A DNA stretch of 64,000 nucleotides from Ureibacillus massiliensis 4400831 = CIP 108448 = CCUG 49529 (GTDB lineage: Bacteria > Bacillota > Bacilli > Bacillales_A > Planococcaceae): assembly GCF_000772965.1 (NCBI RefSeq), contig NZ_JPVQ01000004.1, positions 78,611 to 142,610 of the forward strand. The letters run 5' to 3'. The stretch's first letter is position 1, and each line of letters opens with the position of its first letter. A program made the position numbers and the translations under genes. Shown in pieces: positions 18,525-27,780 of this stretch. The notes beneath the pieces were generated by a model, which saw only the letters and a program-made list of their open reading frames with translations, was not told the origin of the DNA and searched no databases.

Positions 18525-18618
18525 TAAAGATAGGAAAGATTTTATGTTTATCGGCATAAACCTTAGAGTAATGATAAAAGAGGAGCCGATAAGGATACAA
18601 TGAAGGAGGAAATAAAAA

Positions 18619-18951
18619 ATGTTTGTTCAAATTCGAAAATGGACGGTAACAGAAGGAAATTCAGACAAGATTTTAGATCGTTTTAAAAAGAAACCAGGTC
18701 AAGGCCCATCTTTGATTGAGCAAAGAGAAGGTTTTATTAGCCGTGAACTACTTGTGAAGAATGTACGCCGTGGAGAAGAAGAAGTATTAATGATCATTCG
18801 TTGGGAGTCTGAAGAGGCTTGGAAGGCTTGGGAAAAGAGTCCGGAGCATATCGCAGGGCACAAAGAACAAATTAAAGAGCATGGCGGTAAACCACCAAAA
18901 CCAGAGTTTGTAATTAATATGGAACATGGGAATTACACAGTTGTAGAATAA
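18619..18951 (+). CDS. hmoA: Heme-degrading monooxygenase (HmoA/IsdG-like ABM-domain protein)
   Basis: This 110-residue protein has the antibiotic-biosynthesis-monooxygenase fold. The MFVQIRKWTVTEGNSDKIL start, EGFISRELLVKN strand, IIRWESEEAWKAWEKS segment and SPEHIAGHK match B. subtilis HmoA (YetG) and the IsdG/IsdI heme oxygenases, which release iron from heme. The final His-containing helix provides the expected axial ligand region. Position directly after the siderophore transporter fits an iron-acquisition role. The upstream 90 bases contain only a weak Fur-like half site near 18567-18581, so Fur control is uncertain. GGAGG precedes the ATG. Confidence 0.85.
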   Translation: MFVQIRKWTVTEGNSDKILDRFKKKPGQGPSLIEQREGFISRELLVKNVRRGEEEVLMIIRWESEEAWKAWEKSPEHIAGHKEQIKEHGGKPPKPEFVINMEHGNYTVVE

Positions 18952-18954
18952 GTT

Positions 18955-18983
18955 AAAGCGTCCTTATAATAGGGCGTTTTTTT
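18955..18983 (+). terminator. Rho-independent terminator after hmoA
   Basis: AAAGCGTCCT pairs with AGGGCGTTTT (two G-U pairs) and a T run follows. Confidence 0.85.
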
Positions 18984-19040
18984 ATGTGATTTAAAATAAA
19001 GAAAAATTAGCAGCCGAGCGATGAAAAGATCCACGAAAAA

Positions 19041-19097
19041 CCCTTCACTAACATGAAAACCCTTCACTAACATGAAAACCCTTCACTAACATGAAAA
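19041..19097. repeat. Three exact 19-bp tandem repeats
   Basis: The unit CCCTTCACTAACATGAAAA occurs three times head to tail at 19041-19059, 19060-19078 and 19079-19097 with no mismatch. Partial matches lie on both sides. The array sits in the 260-base gap between hmoA and zupT, 50 bases upstream of a promoter. Confidence 0.95.
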
Positions 19098-19146
19098 CGC
19101 TTCAAAAGTTTTCCTTGTACATAATATATAACCCAAACTAAAAAAG

Positions 19147-19176
19147 TTGCACATAGGAAACATTTAAGTATATAAT
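19147..19176 (+). promoter_or_regulatory. Candidate SigA promoter of zupT
   Basis: TTGCAC (19147-19152) and TATAAT (19171-19176) are 18 bp apart, 36 bases before the start codon. Confidence 0.65.
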
Positions 19177-19211
19177 ACTATTATAAAAATAAAGAGGGGA
19201 TTAGAATCCAA

Positions 19212-20030
19212 ATGGACAGTAATGTAATCTTAGCTTTCGGTTTAACGCTTTTCGCAGGTTTGGCTACAGGTGTAGGTGCATTAATTGCATTTTTTACATC
19301 CAGAACAAATAAAAAGTTCTTGTCAGTTGCATTAGGTTTTTCTGCTGGCGTTATGATTTATGTGTCATTAGTTGAGATATTCGTAAAAGCAAAAGATTCA
19401 TTAACAAATGCATTGGGCGATTCACAAGGCTATTGGATGACAATTGTAGGCTTTTTCGGAGGGATGGTATTTATAGCATTAATAGACCGTTTTATTCCAA
19501 AGAACAAAAATCCCCATGAAGTAAAAACAGTAGAAGATGTTCAAGCAGCAGAAAAAAATACAACAGCAATAGATCATGATAAATTGATGAAAATGGGCTT
19601 ATTTACTGCATTAGCAATTGCCATTCATAACTTCCCAGAAGGAATTGCTACATTTATGTCTGCTATCCAAGATCCAAATGTAGGGATAGCAATTGCGATA
19701 GCTGTTGCTATTCATAATATTCCAGAAGGGATTGCCGTGGCGATTCCAATCTATTATGCAACTGGAATAAGAAAGAAGGCCTTTAAGTTATCTTTTCTTT
19801 CAGGATTAGCAGAGCCAGTAGGAGCATTTTTAGCATATTTAATCCTAATGCCATTTTTAAATGATGTGCTTTTTGGTATTATTTTTGCCGCAGTCGCAGG
19901 GATAATGGTCTTTATTTCTCTTGACGAACTTTTACCAGCAGCAAAAAAATACGATGAAACCCATTTATCGATTTATGGTGTTGTCGGTGGTATGGCAGTA
20001 ATGGCCATTAGTTTAGTGCTATTAACTTAA
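19212..20030 (+). CDS. zupT: ZIP-family metal transporter (ZupT-like)
   Basis: The 272-residue protein has eight predicted membrane helices. Helices 4 and 5 carry the ZIP metal-site motifs HNFPEGIATF (about residue 138) and HNIPEGIAVA (about residue 167), and a hydrophilic cytoplasmic loop rich in charged residues lies at about 95-130. ZupT proteins import Zn2+ and other divalent metals. The following SGLAEPVGAFLAYL is also typical. It stands alone between a promoter and a bidirectional terminator. I saw no clear Zur box. Length matches ZupT. Confidence 0.92.
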   Translation: MDSNVILAFGLTLFAGLATGVGALIAFFTSRTNKKFLSVALGFSAGVMIYVSLVEIFVKAKDSLTNALGDSQGYWMTIVGFFGGMVFIALIDRFIPKNKNPHEVKTVEDVQAAEKNTTAIDHDKLMKMGLFTALAIAIHNFPEGIATFMSAIQDPNVGIAIAIAVAIHNIPEGIAVAIPIYYATGIRKKAFKLSFLSGLAEPVGAFLAYLILMPFLNDVLFGIIFAAVAGIMVFISLDELLPAAKKYDETHLSIYGVVGGMAVMAISLVLLT

Positions 20031-20033
20031 AAT

Positions 20034-20081
20034 AAAAAGGTGATTCACTACAGTCTTAGACACTGTTTGAATCACCTTTTT
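20034..20081. terminator. Bidirectional terminator between zupT and thrB
   Basis: AAAAAGGTGATTCA pairs with TGAATCACCTTTTT, with T runs available on both strands for the converging genes. Confidence 0.92.
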
Positions 20082-20083
20082 AG

Positions 20084-20998
20084 CTATTGAGTAAGAACTG
20101 AGGCTTCAGAAACAGTTACCCCTGTTTGATCTGCTTTTGTTAATAATACTTGATGTGACGGGAAAAGCTTTTCCATTTTTGTAACAAAACGTTGCCCTAT
20201 TGAAGTAGGAATCATAGAAATCATGGTTGGTCCAGCACCACTTAAAGCAGTGCCATATGCGCCATGCTCTTTTGCCATTTGTATAATCTCATAATAATCT
20301 GGTATTAATTGAGCTCGAAAAGGTTCATGGAATTTATCAGCTTCCATATAACGACCGATACGTACATAATCTTTTGCAATTAATGCAGCAGCAAGCATAT
20401 TGGCATTTGCACTCGCAGTAACAGCATATGGTCGTTCAAAATGCTCTGGTAATACACTTCTTGCTTCAGATGTTTTTAATTCAACCTGAGGAATGAAAAC
20501 AACAAAAGAAGTATCTAAATCAGTAACGTGGATTGTATCAACAATTCCATCTTTGTCCATTGAAGAAATAGTTAGACCACCTAAGACAGAAGCTGTTGCA
20601 TTATCCGGGTGTCCCTCAATTTGAGAAGAAATGTTGCATTTATCCTGCTTGGATAAGTTTAATCCACATACTATGTTTGCCAATTCAATTCCTGCTACAA
20701 TCGCAGATGCACTACTACCTAATCCGCGTGCAAAGGGAAGCTCACTCGTCATTTCAATTTTGCAAGGTGGCAATTCCTTATTAAAGCGTGCAGCAGTTTC
20801 ATGAGCAATCTGATAAATTAAATGATCTTCTATTTCAAATTCCTTCGGTAAACCTTCAGAAACATGTATAATTTCCCATTTATCTGATAGCGACACTGTT
20901 AAATGTAAATATAGAGACAAACTAAGTCCAATCGAGTCAAATCCAGGTCCTAAATTAGCAGTGCTTCCTGGGACAGTAATTTGCCATTTTTTTATCAT
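20084..20998 (-). CDS. thrB: Homoserine kinase
   Basis: This 304-residue GHMP kinase phosphorylates homoserine in threonine synthesis. The N-terminus has [17 protein letters not shown], the ATP-binding motif is [20 protein letters not shown] at about residues 88-107, and the C-terminal [15 protein letters not shown] is the third GHMP motif. Its ATG overlaps the thrC stop (20995-20998), so the two are translationally coupled. GAGGG precedes the start. The gene for homoserine dehydrogenase, usually first in the Bacillus hom-thrC-thrB operon, is not here. Confidence 0.95.
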   Translation of the reverse strand: MIKKWQITVPGSTANLGPGFDSIGLSLSLYLHLTVSLSDKWEIIHVSEGLPKEFEIEDHLIYQIAHETAARFNKELPPCKIEMTSELPFARGLGSSASAIVAGIELANIVCGLNLSKQDKCNISSQIEGHPDNATASVLGGLTISSMDKDGIVDTIHVTDLDTSFVVFIPQVELKTSEARSVLPEHFERPYAVTASANANMLAAALIAKDYVRIGRYMEADKFHEPFRAQLIPDYYEIIQMAKEHGAYGTALSGAGPTMISMIPTSIGQRFVTKMEKLFPSHQVLLTKADQTGVTVSEASVLTQ

Positions 20999-22047
20999 AG
21001 AATTCCCTCAATATATTTTCTGATGTCTTCTTCACTATTTTTTAAAGATACTAAATCGATTGTAGAAACTTTCATTGCTGTATCAGGGTCTTTTAATCCG
21101 TTACCAGTAAACACAGTTACAACGCGGCTACCTTTTTTGATTTTCCCATTTTCAACAGATTTGATAACACCTGCAAGAGAAGCTGCAGAACCTGGTTCTA
21201 CAAATATACCTTCGGAGCTAGCGATTAATTTGTACGCAGCTAAAATTTCATTATCTGTAACTGAATCAATAATACCACCTGACTCATCTCGGGCTGCTTC
21301 TGCATATTGCCAGCTTGCTGGGTTACCGATACGGATAGCAGTTGCAACTGTTTCAGGATTAGCAATTGGCTCGCCATTTACAATCGCAGCTGCTCCTTCT
21401 GCTTCAAATCCATACATTTTAGGTAAACCAGTATTTTTTGCTTCATTATATTCTTTGAAGCCTTTCCAGTAAGCAGTAATATTCCCTGCATTCCCGACTG
21501 GAATACATAAATAATCTGGAGCAGAGCCTAAACCATCAACAATTTCGAAAGCAGCTGTTTTTTGGCCCTCAATACGATAAGGGTTTACGGAGTTGACAAG
21601 AGTAACGGCTGTAGTTTCACTTACTTCACGAACGATTTTTAAAGCATCATCAAAGTTGCCATCAATTTCTATAATTTTAGCGCCATACATACAAGCTTGA
21701 GCTAATTTACCGAGTGCTACTTTTCCTTTTGGAATAACAACAATGGATTCAATGCCAGCACGTGCAGCATAGGCACTTGCAGCAGCTGATGTATTTCCTG
21801 TAGAGGCACAAATAACACATTTTGTTCCCTCTTCAACAGCTTTTGCAACAGCAAAAACCATACCGCGGTCTTTAAATGAACCAGTAGGATTTAAACCTTC
21901 GTATTTACCATATAACTCAATGCCTAATTGCTTAGACAGATTAACTAAATGAATTAATGGAGTGTTCCCTTCGTTTAATGTTAAAGAAGGTGTTTTCTCT
22001 GTAACGGGTAAAAATTCTTTATATTCTTCAATAAGACCTCTCCACAT
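20995..22047 (-). CDS. thrC: Threonine synthase
   Basis: This 350-residue PLP enzyme converts O-phosphohomoserine to threonine. The PLP lysine sits in [14 protein letters not shown] at about residues 51-64, followed by the substrate-site [19 protein letters not shown]. The PLP phosphate loop is the [12 protein letters not shown] segment near residue 190. It is the short, Gram-positive type. AGGAGATC precedes the ATG. The 358-base region upstream holds no T-box-like element that I can see. It is the first gene of a thrC-thrB operon ending at 20034-20081. Confidence 0.95.
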   Translation of the reverse strand: MWRGLIEEYKEFLPVTEKTPSLTLNEGNTPLIHLVNLSKQLGIELYGKYEGLNPTGSFKDRGMVFAVAKAVEEGTKCVICASTGNTSAAASAYAARAGIESIVVIPKGKVALGKLAQACMYGAKIIEIDGNFDDALKIVREVSETTAVTLVNSVNPYRIEGQKTAAFEIVDGLGSAPDYLCIPVGNAGNITAYWKGFKEYNEAKNTGLPKMYGFEAEGAAAIVNGEPIANPETVATAIRIGNPASWQYAEAARDESGGIIDSVTDNEILAAYKLIASSEGIFVEPGSAASLAGVIKSVENGKIKKGSRVVTVFTGNGLKDPDTAMKVSTIDLVSLKNSEEDIRKYIEGIL

Positions 22048-22405
22048 AACATGATCTCCTTTTGTTCTCTTAAGATGAACAGTTGTTTGTATATAAGAGA
22101 CATTTTAACGCAACACAATAGTACATTTCAATAGAATTTACTAAATTAACACAAACTATATAAGTTTAAATTAAACGATCTCAAAAGTTTCATACATTCT
22201 GGAGAAATATTGGCTGAATTCCTGCTATGTCATCTTAAGTTTCCATTTCAAATACAGCCGTAAAAGCTTTATTTGAGTATAAGTGGGAAAAGAAATAATG
22301 TTTTCACCAAAAAAATTTAAAAAAAATAAAAATTTCTCTTGTAAGTTTCTCAAATTATAGTTATTTTTAATATGTGTTAATACAAATGTAAAGACAGGTG
22401 ATTAG
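22048..22405. other. Intergenic region between divergent thrC and the MFS gene
   Basis: About 360 AT-rich bases with no ORF of substance. It must contain the promoters of thrC (leftward) and the MFS permease (rightward), but no hexamer pair is convincing. Neither a T-box specifier/antiterminator nor a riboswitch core is visible. Confidence 0.6.
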
Positions 22406-23650
22406 ATGGGTAATATCACAATGGAGACAAGCGCTAATAATAAAACAATTTCCAGAAACAAATTGTTAGGCGTTGCGGGTGTTGGATGGATGTTTGATGC
22501 AATGGATGTAGGGATTTTGTCTTTTGTTATTGCAGCACTCGCAGCAGATTGGGGATTAAACAGTAGCCAAATGGGGTGGATTGGAAGTATTAACTCAATT
22601 GGCATGGCAGTAGGGGCACTTGTATTTGGTGTATTTGCAGATAAGGTTGGACGGAAAACGATTTTCATATGGACGCTTGTTATTTTTTCAGTAGCTAGTG
22701 GATTGTCTGCCTTAACAACCACTTTTGTTGCATTTCTCATTTTACGTTTTTTTGTTGGTATGGGATTAGGTGGAGAACTTCCAGTAGCATCTACTTTAGT
22801 TTCTGAAAGTGTTGAAGCAAAAGAACGAGGAAGAGTAGTCGTTTTATTAGAAAGCTTTTGGGCAGCAGGGTGGTTAATCGCAGCAGTTATATCTTATTTT
22901 GTTATTCCAGCTGATTTTTGGCCAATTGAAGGTTGGCGTGTTGCCCTTTTACTTACGGCAATTCCTGCTTTTTATGCCCTGTATATTCGTTTGCATTTAC
23001 CTGACTCCCCACAGTTTACAGCAAGGCCAGAAGCGAAAAAGAGAAGTATTTTACAAAACATGGCTGGGATTTGGGAAAAAAAATATGCAAAAGCAACCAT
23101 CATGCTATGGATTCTTTGGTTTGTCGTAGTATTTTCTTATTACGGAATGTTCCTATGGTTACCTAGTGTAATGGTTAATAAAGGCTTTAGTTTAATTTCA
23201 AGTTTCGGATATGTATTGATTATGACTCTTGCTCAGCTTCCAGGATATTTCTCAGCTGCATGGTTTATTGAAAAATTAGGTAGAAAGTTTGTGCTTGTAA
23301 CTTATTTACTAGGTACTGCTGGAAGTGCATTAGTTTTTGGGAATGCCGAAACAATTGAAGTACTACTTATTTCTGGCATACTTTTATCCTTCTTTAATCT
23401 AGGTGCTTGGGGAGCGCTTTACGCATATACGCCTGAACAGTACCCGTTAATTATAAGAGGTACAGGATCTGGAATGGCGGCAGCAGTTGGGCGAGTTGGA
23501 GGAATCTTTGGTCCTTTATTAGTTGGGAGCTTGTTAACTGCTGGATATGATTTCGGTTTAATCTTTATGATCTTCTGTATCTCGATTGTCATTGGTGTAA
23601 TAGCAGTTATATTCTTAGGAAAAGAAACAATGCAAACAGAGCTTGAATAA
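22406..23650 (+). CDS. niaP: MFS transporter, niacin permease NiaP-like
   Basis: This 414-residue protein has 12 predicted helices and belongs to the sugar/aromatic-acid branch of the MFS. The start of helix 1, VGWMFDAMDVGILSFVIAAL, and the loops GSINSIGMAVGALVFG and FADKVGRK match B. subtilis YceI/NiaP, which imports nicotinate. The segment GMGLGGELPVASTLVSE and the RGTGSGMAAAVGRVGG motif in helix 10-11 also fit. The start ATG 22406 has AGGTG five bases upstream. Its terminator is immediately followed by a group II intron. Niacin as substrate is inferred from similarity; no NiaR operator was confirmed. Confidence 0.8.
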   Translation: MGNITMETSANNKTISRNKLLGVAGVGWMFDAMDVGILSFVIAALAADWGLNSSQMGWIGSINSIGMAVGALVFGVFADKVGRKTIFIWTLVIFSVASGLSALTTTFVAFLILRFFVGMGLGGELPVASTLVSESVEAKERGRVVVLLESFWAAGWLIAAVISYFVIPADFWPIEGWRVALLLTAIPAFYALYIRLHLPDSPQFTARPEAKKRSILQNMAGIWEKKYAKATIMLWILWFVVVFSYYGMFLWLPSVMVNKGFSLISSFGYVLIMTLAQLPGYFSAAWFIEKLGRKFVLVTYLLGTAGSALVFGNAETIEVLLISGILLSFFNLGAWGALYAYTPEQYPLIIRGTGSGMAAAVGRVGGIFGPLLVGSLLTAGYDFGLIFMIFCISIVIGVIAVIFLGKETMQTELE

Positions 23651-23661
23651 TAGAAAAAGTG

Positions 23662-23703
23662 AAAATGACTCAAAAGTGAACCAAACTTTTGAGTCATTTT
23701 TTA
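23662..23703 (+). terminator. Rho-independent terminator of the MFS gene and 5' exon of the intron
   Basis: A perfect stem AAAATGACTCAAAAGT... / ...ACTTTTGAGTCATTTT is followed by a T run. The group IIC intron begins two bases after the last T. Confidence 0.93.
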
Positions 23704-24223
23704 TGTGCGCCCGGCATGGGCTATAACTTGGTGGTGAAAGTCCACTACAGGCTTGGCAGTAGGAACTGTTAGCTAATGGCAAGGGTGTCCACCGTGAGGT
23801 GGAATCTGAAGGAAGCCGGAGGCAAAATCCCGAACTGACGGACAGAAACTATATAGAAGGCTGAATTGGGATGGACGAGTTTGCATAACAAAACGAAGTC
23901 CAATACTGCACGAATCCCATACAGTAAATATAGCAGTTACATGGGAGGAAGGTTATAGCTCTTACCCGGGGAGGTCTCACGAGGGTTATTTATTTAACAA
24001 TTAAACTAGTGATAGTTCGATGAATCGTGAGAAGTCAGCAGACGTCATAGTAGTCTCCCTTTCGGGTGATGAAGGACTGAACAATCTTAAATCTTGGAAA
24101 ACAAGGAGGTATAGATATTCCGCATAACCGCAGAAAACATCGTGGTAAAGACCGAAAGATGGCTACCTATGGAGAGATAAGTTGGAAACGAAAGGGTAAA
24201 TAGGAGCGCGTAGGAATACTAAT

Positions 24224-25521
24224 ATGGATATGAAAGAACAGGATGGTATCAATATCAATTTAATTGATAAAGTTATTGCAAATAATAATCTTTGGAGAGC
24301 TTATAAGAAAGTAAAAGCAAACAATGGTGCACCAGGGATTGATGGAATTACAGTAGTACAATTAAAGTCACACATGAAGAAATATTTTGAACCTCTCAAA
24401 AAGAAGTTGAAAGATGGAACTTATCAACCTCAACCAGTTAAAAGAGTTGCCATACCCAAACCGGACGGTTCTAAAAGATATTTAGGAATACCAAGCGTTT
24501 TAGATAGAGTCGTCCAACAAGCTATTCTTCAAGTGATTGAACCCATTATAGACCCACACTTTTCAGAACATAGTTTTGGATTTCGGAAAGGCAGAAATGC
24601 CCACCAAGCAATTATATTAGCTGAAAAATATTACGAGGAAGGTTACCGCGTAGTAGTGGACTGTGACTTAAAAAGTTACTTTGATACAATTCATCATCAA
24701 AGACTAAGAGCATATTTAGAAGAATTCATATCAGACAAAATTGTCTTAAAATTAATATGGAAATTCTTGCGTTCAGGGATCCTAGACCGGGACATCTATA
24801 TTGAAACCAAAGAAGGTGCTCCGCAAGGTGGACCACTGTCTCCTATATTAGCAAATGTTTATCTAAACAAATTAGATAGAGAGTTAGAGAAAAGAGAGCA
24901 TCGTTTTATTAGATACGCGGATGACTTTGTCATTTACGTGAAAAGTAAACGTGCTGGAGAGAGAGTTATGGAAAGTGTCTCAAAGTTCATTGAACAAGAC
25001 TTACAACTCGTCATTAACCAAAACAAAAGTAAGGTATGCGGGGCAACAACTTCTACTTTTCTTGGGTTTAACATTCAAAATCTTATGGGAAAGTTGGATG
25101 CCGACCAAGTAAGTCGGCCAAACAACGATTCAAAGACAAGTTAAAGAAAAGTACAAGTCGGAAAATGAATGGAAATTTTGAAGAAATAGTCAAGAAAATT
25201 AATCAAATCACAACTGGATGGATTAATTATTATGGGATTTCAAGAATGAAGAAATTCATTATTGAGACACAGAAATGGCTTAACCATCGGTTAAGGCAAC
25301 TTATATGGAAAAGATGGAAGAAACCAAAGACTAAATATAAGATGCTTCGTAAATATGGAGTAAATCATGATGACGCAATGAAATTAGCTAATTCCCGAAA
25401 GGGATATTGGAGACTTTCACGAAGTGAAATTCTTCAACGTGCAATAACAAAAGAAAAGCTCACAAAGTGGAGACTAAAAGATATCTCCTTACTTTATGAG
25501 CAACGATACTTAAAAGGTTGA
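24224..25521 (+). pseudogene. ltrA: Intron-encoded reverse transcriptase/maturase, frameshifted
   Basis: The first reading frame (24224-25144) covers the RT domain: NNGAPGIDGITVVQL near the N-terminus, RYLGIPSVLDRVVQQAI, GFRKGRNAHQAI, EGAPQGGPLSPILANVYL, and the catalytic FIRYADDFVIYV at about residue 228. It then runs into a stop at 25142. The maturase X domain (TGWINYYGISRMKKF, then RLRQLIWKRWKKPKTKY) continues in another frame to 25521. Reading the two together requires one missing base, most likely an A in the GGGAAAG at 25087-25093; the restored frame continues CRPSKSAKQRFKDKLKK, a normal family sequence. There is no HNH endonuclease domain, as expected for class C. Self-propagation is probably lost. 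Confidence 0.9.
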
Positions 25522-25553
25522 ACCGCCGTATACGGAACCGTACGTACGGTGGT
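25520..25553 (+). ncRNA. Group II intron domain V
   Basis: The catalytic hairpin GAACCGCCGTATACGG / CCGTACGTACGGTGGT has the CGC triad form used by class C introns. Its left arm overlaps the stop codon region of the maturase ORF, and domain VI follows at about 25561-25597. Confidence 0.88.
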
Positions 25554-25805
25554 GTGAGAGGTCGACTACTCAAATAATGAATAGTCACCTACTCGATTTC
25601 CGAAAATATTGAAATCTATGCAAATTCACCCACCCTATGCCTATTTTAGATAATACTTATCTAATTTTGTCGAAATTTCGAACATTTCACTTTAGCTTAT
25701 GAAAGATTTTTCAGAAAACTCATTGTATTTAATTTTTATTAGTGTTAACCTATCATTTATCAAATATATACTATTAACATGTCTAAGGGAGGTTTGGAAG
25801 CTAAC

Positions 25806-26666
25806 ATGAATATCATTGAAACTATAAAAAAACGATATATTCGACTATCTAGAGGTCAGCGTAAAGTTGCTCAATTTGTTGTTGATAACCCAAATATAGT
25901 AGCTACTCATATAGCTTCCGAGGTGGGACAACTAATTGGTGTAAGTGAATCAACAGTTATCCGTTTTTGTTATGCCATGGAATTGTCAGGTTATCACGAG
26001 CTACAAGAGAAGCTAAGAAATGATTTGTTCAATGGGATATCTTCAAAAGGAGAACAAAAAGTTGTCGTTTCCAAAAAGCAAAGTAATTTCATTAAAGAGA
26101 TTATGAATGAGGATGTATCAAATATTCTAAATACGATTGAATTAATTGATCCTCAACAATTTGAATTGGCTACACAGCTTTTACATGAGTCCCAGTTCGT
26201 ATACGTACTTGGTTTTAGACAATCAGCACCAGCTGCAAATTTTATGACAAGTACATTAAAAAACTTAAGGAAACATGTAAAGCAGATTCAACATGAAATG
26301 GAAGATATTGTACAGCAATTAAGTAATATAGATAAAGATTCTGTATTAGTCATTGTGGCTGTTGATCACGTGCTAGAAGATGTCCTAACGATTGCTAATT
26401 TAGCAAAAAATAAAAAGGCGAAAGTTATTGCACTTACAAATTCCACTTTATCACCAATTCGTGATTATGCTGATGCTATGTTTACAATTAATATGCAAAA
26501 GCAAATATCTATTGAAACATCTACATCATTATGTTCACTAATTAACGCTTTAATTGAAGGTATGATTTCTAATAATCGAAAGCAATACATGACATTCCAA
26601 AAGTCAAATGAACAAATTGAAAGTAGTTTTTCGTATATTGAATCTAGTATCAGATCAACATGTTAA
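25806..26666 (+). CDS. RpiR/MurR-family transcriptional regulator (HTH + SIS)
   Basis: The 286-residue protein has an N-terminal HTH_6 domain (RLSRGQRKVAQFVVDNPN, then GVSESTVIRFCYAMELSGYHELQ) at about residues 1-77. A SIS sugar-phosphate-binding domain follows at about 105-250, with FVYVLGFRQSAPAANF and VIALTNSTLSPIRDYAD. Such regulators sense phosphosugars. ATG 25806 gives the standard MNIIETIKK start and has AGGGAGGT upstream; the in-frame ATG 25779 precedes that site and is unlikely. No sugar operon is adjacent, so the target is unknown. A strong terminator follows. Confidence 0.87.
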   Translation: MNIIETIKKRYIRLSRGQRKVAQFVVDNPNIVATHIASEVGQLIGVSESTVIRFCYAMELSGYHELQEKLRNDLFNGISSKGEQKVVVSKKQSNFIKEIMNEDVSNILNTIELIDPQQFELATQLLHESQFVYVLGFRQSAPAANFMTSTLKNLRKHVKQIQHEMEDIVQQLSNIDKDSVLVIVAVDHVLEDVLTIANLAKNKKAKVIALTNSTLSPIRDYADAMFTINMQKQISIETSTSLCSLINALIEGMISNNRKQYMTFQKSNEQIESSFSYIESSIRSTC

Positions 26667-26677
26667 TATTAAATGAA

Positions 26678-26726
26678 AAAGCGTATACGTAAATTGCGGG
26701 GGCATTTACGTATGCGCTTTATTTTG
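26678..26726 (+). terminator. Rho-independent terminator after the RpiR-type gene
   Basis: AAAGCGTATACGTAAAT pairs with ATTTACGTATGCGCTTT (17-bp stem, one G-U), with an ATTTT tail. Confidence 0.92.
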
Positions 26727-26819
26727 TGAATTGGAAATGTAGTTCTATTTTTCTAATTTCTAAATAGTTGTGTTAAAATAAATTCGAATTATGAACAAAT
26801 ATTAGGAGGACTTTGGTTA

Positions 26820-27746
26820 ATGAGCAAAGTATTAGTTTTCGGTCATAAAAATCCAGATACAGATACAATAACATCAGCAATAGTTTATGCATATTTAAAA
26901 CAACAGCTTGGCGCTGATGCAGAAGCAGTACGTTTAGGTGAAGTGAACAGTGAAACACAATTTGCATTAAATAAATTTGGCTTTGAAGCTCCAAGATTAA
27001 TCGATAATGTTGCAAATGAAGCAAAAGAAGTAATTTTAGTTGACCATAATGAACGTCAACAATCTGCAAATGGCATTGAAGAAGTGAAAGTAACAGAAGT
27101 AATTGATCACCATCGAATTGCTAACTTTGAAACATCAGATCCACTATATTTCCGTGCGGAGCCAGTTGGATGTACTGCAACGATTTTAAATAAACTATTC
27201 AAAGAAAATAATGTAGAAATACCAGCGAATATTGCAGGGCTAATGTTCTCAGCAATTGTATCTGATACGTTATTATTCAAATCTCCAACATGTACTGAGC
27301 AAGATATTCAGGCAGGAAAAGAACTAGCTGAAAAGGCTGGCATTAATGCGGAAGAATATGGTTTAGCTATGCTAAAAGCAGGTGCAGATCTTTCTGATAA
27401 AGCGTTAGAAGATTTACTTTCTTTAGATGCGAAGGAATTTACATTTGGTAATGTCAAATCTGTTGTAGCTCAAGTAAATGCGGTGGATGTAAACGATGTA
27501 TTAAATCGTAAAGAAGAATTAGTAAGTCTTTTAAATAATAAAGTTGAACAAAATGGTTTGAATTTATATTTCTTCATCGTTACGGACATTTTAAATAATG
27601 ATTCAGTCGTTGTTGTGGCAGGTAGTGCTTCAGAAGATGCAGCAAAAGCATTTGGAAAAGAATTAAATGATCATGTAATTGAATTACCTGGTGTTGTATC
27701 TCGTAAAAAACAAGTTGTACCAGTGCTAACAGACGCTTTAAAATAA
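26820..27746 (+). CDS. ppaC: Manganese-dependent inorganic pyrophosphatase
   Basis: This 308-residue family II pyrophosphatase hydrolyses PPi to phosphate. The DHH domain shows [19 protein letters not shown] at the N-terminus, [10 protein letters not shown] and VIDHHRI near residues 75-95, which hold the Mn ligands, and [12 protein letters not shown]. The C-terminal DHHA2 domain ends with the substrate-binding SRKKQVVP. Length is the same as in Bacillus PpaC. AGGAGG precedes the ATG. It is monocistronic, closed by a bidirectional terminator shared with the convergent oxidoreductase gene. Confidence 0.96.
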   Translation: MSKVLVFGHKNPDTDTITSAIVYAYLKQQLGADAEAVRLGEVNSETQFALNKFGFEAPRLIDNVANEAKEVILVDHNERQQSANGIEEVKVTEVIDHHRIANFETSDPLYFRAEPVGCTATILNKLFKENNVEIPANIAGLMFSAIVSDTLLFKSPTCTEQDIQAGKELAEKAGINAEEYGLAMLKAGADLSDKALEDLLSLDAKEFTFGNVKSVVAQVNAVDVNDVLNRKEELVSLLNNKVEQNGLNLYFFIVTDILNNDSVVVVAGSASEDAAKAFGKELNDHVIELPGVVSRKKQVVPVLTDALK

Positions 27747-27749
27747 TAT

Positions 27750-27780
27750 AAAGGTGTCGCTTTAAGGGCGACACCTTTTT
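27750..27780. terminator. Bidirectional terminator between ppaC and the Rieske oxidoreductase gene
   Basis: AAGGTGTCGC pairs with GCGACACCTT across a short loop, with T on one side and A on the other. Confidence 0.92.

Larger units (their letters stand above)
23705..25597 (+). mobile_element. Group IIC intron with reverse-transcriptase ORF
   Basis: The RNA part begins GTGCGCCCGGCATGGGC and contains CAAGGGTGTCC, GGAATCTGAAGGAAGC, GAGTTTGCATAACAAAAC and TTACCCGGGGAGGTCT. These are the same blocks I know from the Oceanobacillus iheyensis group IIC ribozyme. Domain V lies at 25520-25553, and the 3' end reads CCTACTCGAT, giving the AY intron terminus at 25597. The intron sits immediately behind the rho-independent terminator of the MFS gene, the typical IIC target. 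Length about 1.9 kb. The exact 5' boundary (23705) follows from GTGCG; the 3' boundary could shift by a base or two. Confidence 0.92.

Noticed and set aside
18540..18618. Fur box upstream of hmoA
   Set aside because: The best candidate (about 18567-18581) matches only around 10 of 14 informative positions, which is not enough in such AT-rich sequence.
19041..19097. CRISPR array
   Set aside because: The three repeats are directly adjacent with no spacers, and no cas gene is in the window. They are a tandem repeat.
22048..22405. T-box or riboswitch controlling thrC
   Set aside because: No AGGGTGG-type T-box sequence or other known riboswitch core is visible on the minus strand.
25165..25521. 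A separate small gene after the RT ORF
   Set aside because: It is the maturase X domain of the same intron protein, displaced by a one-base frameshift; it has no ribosome site of its own.
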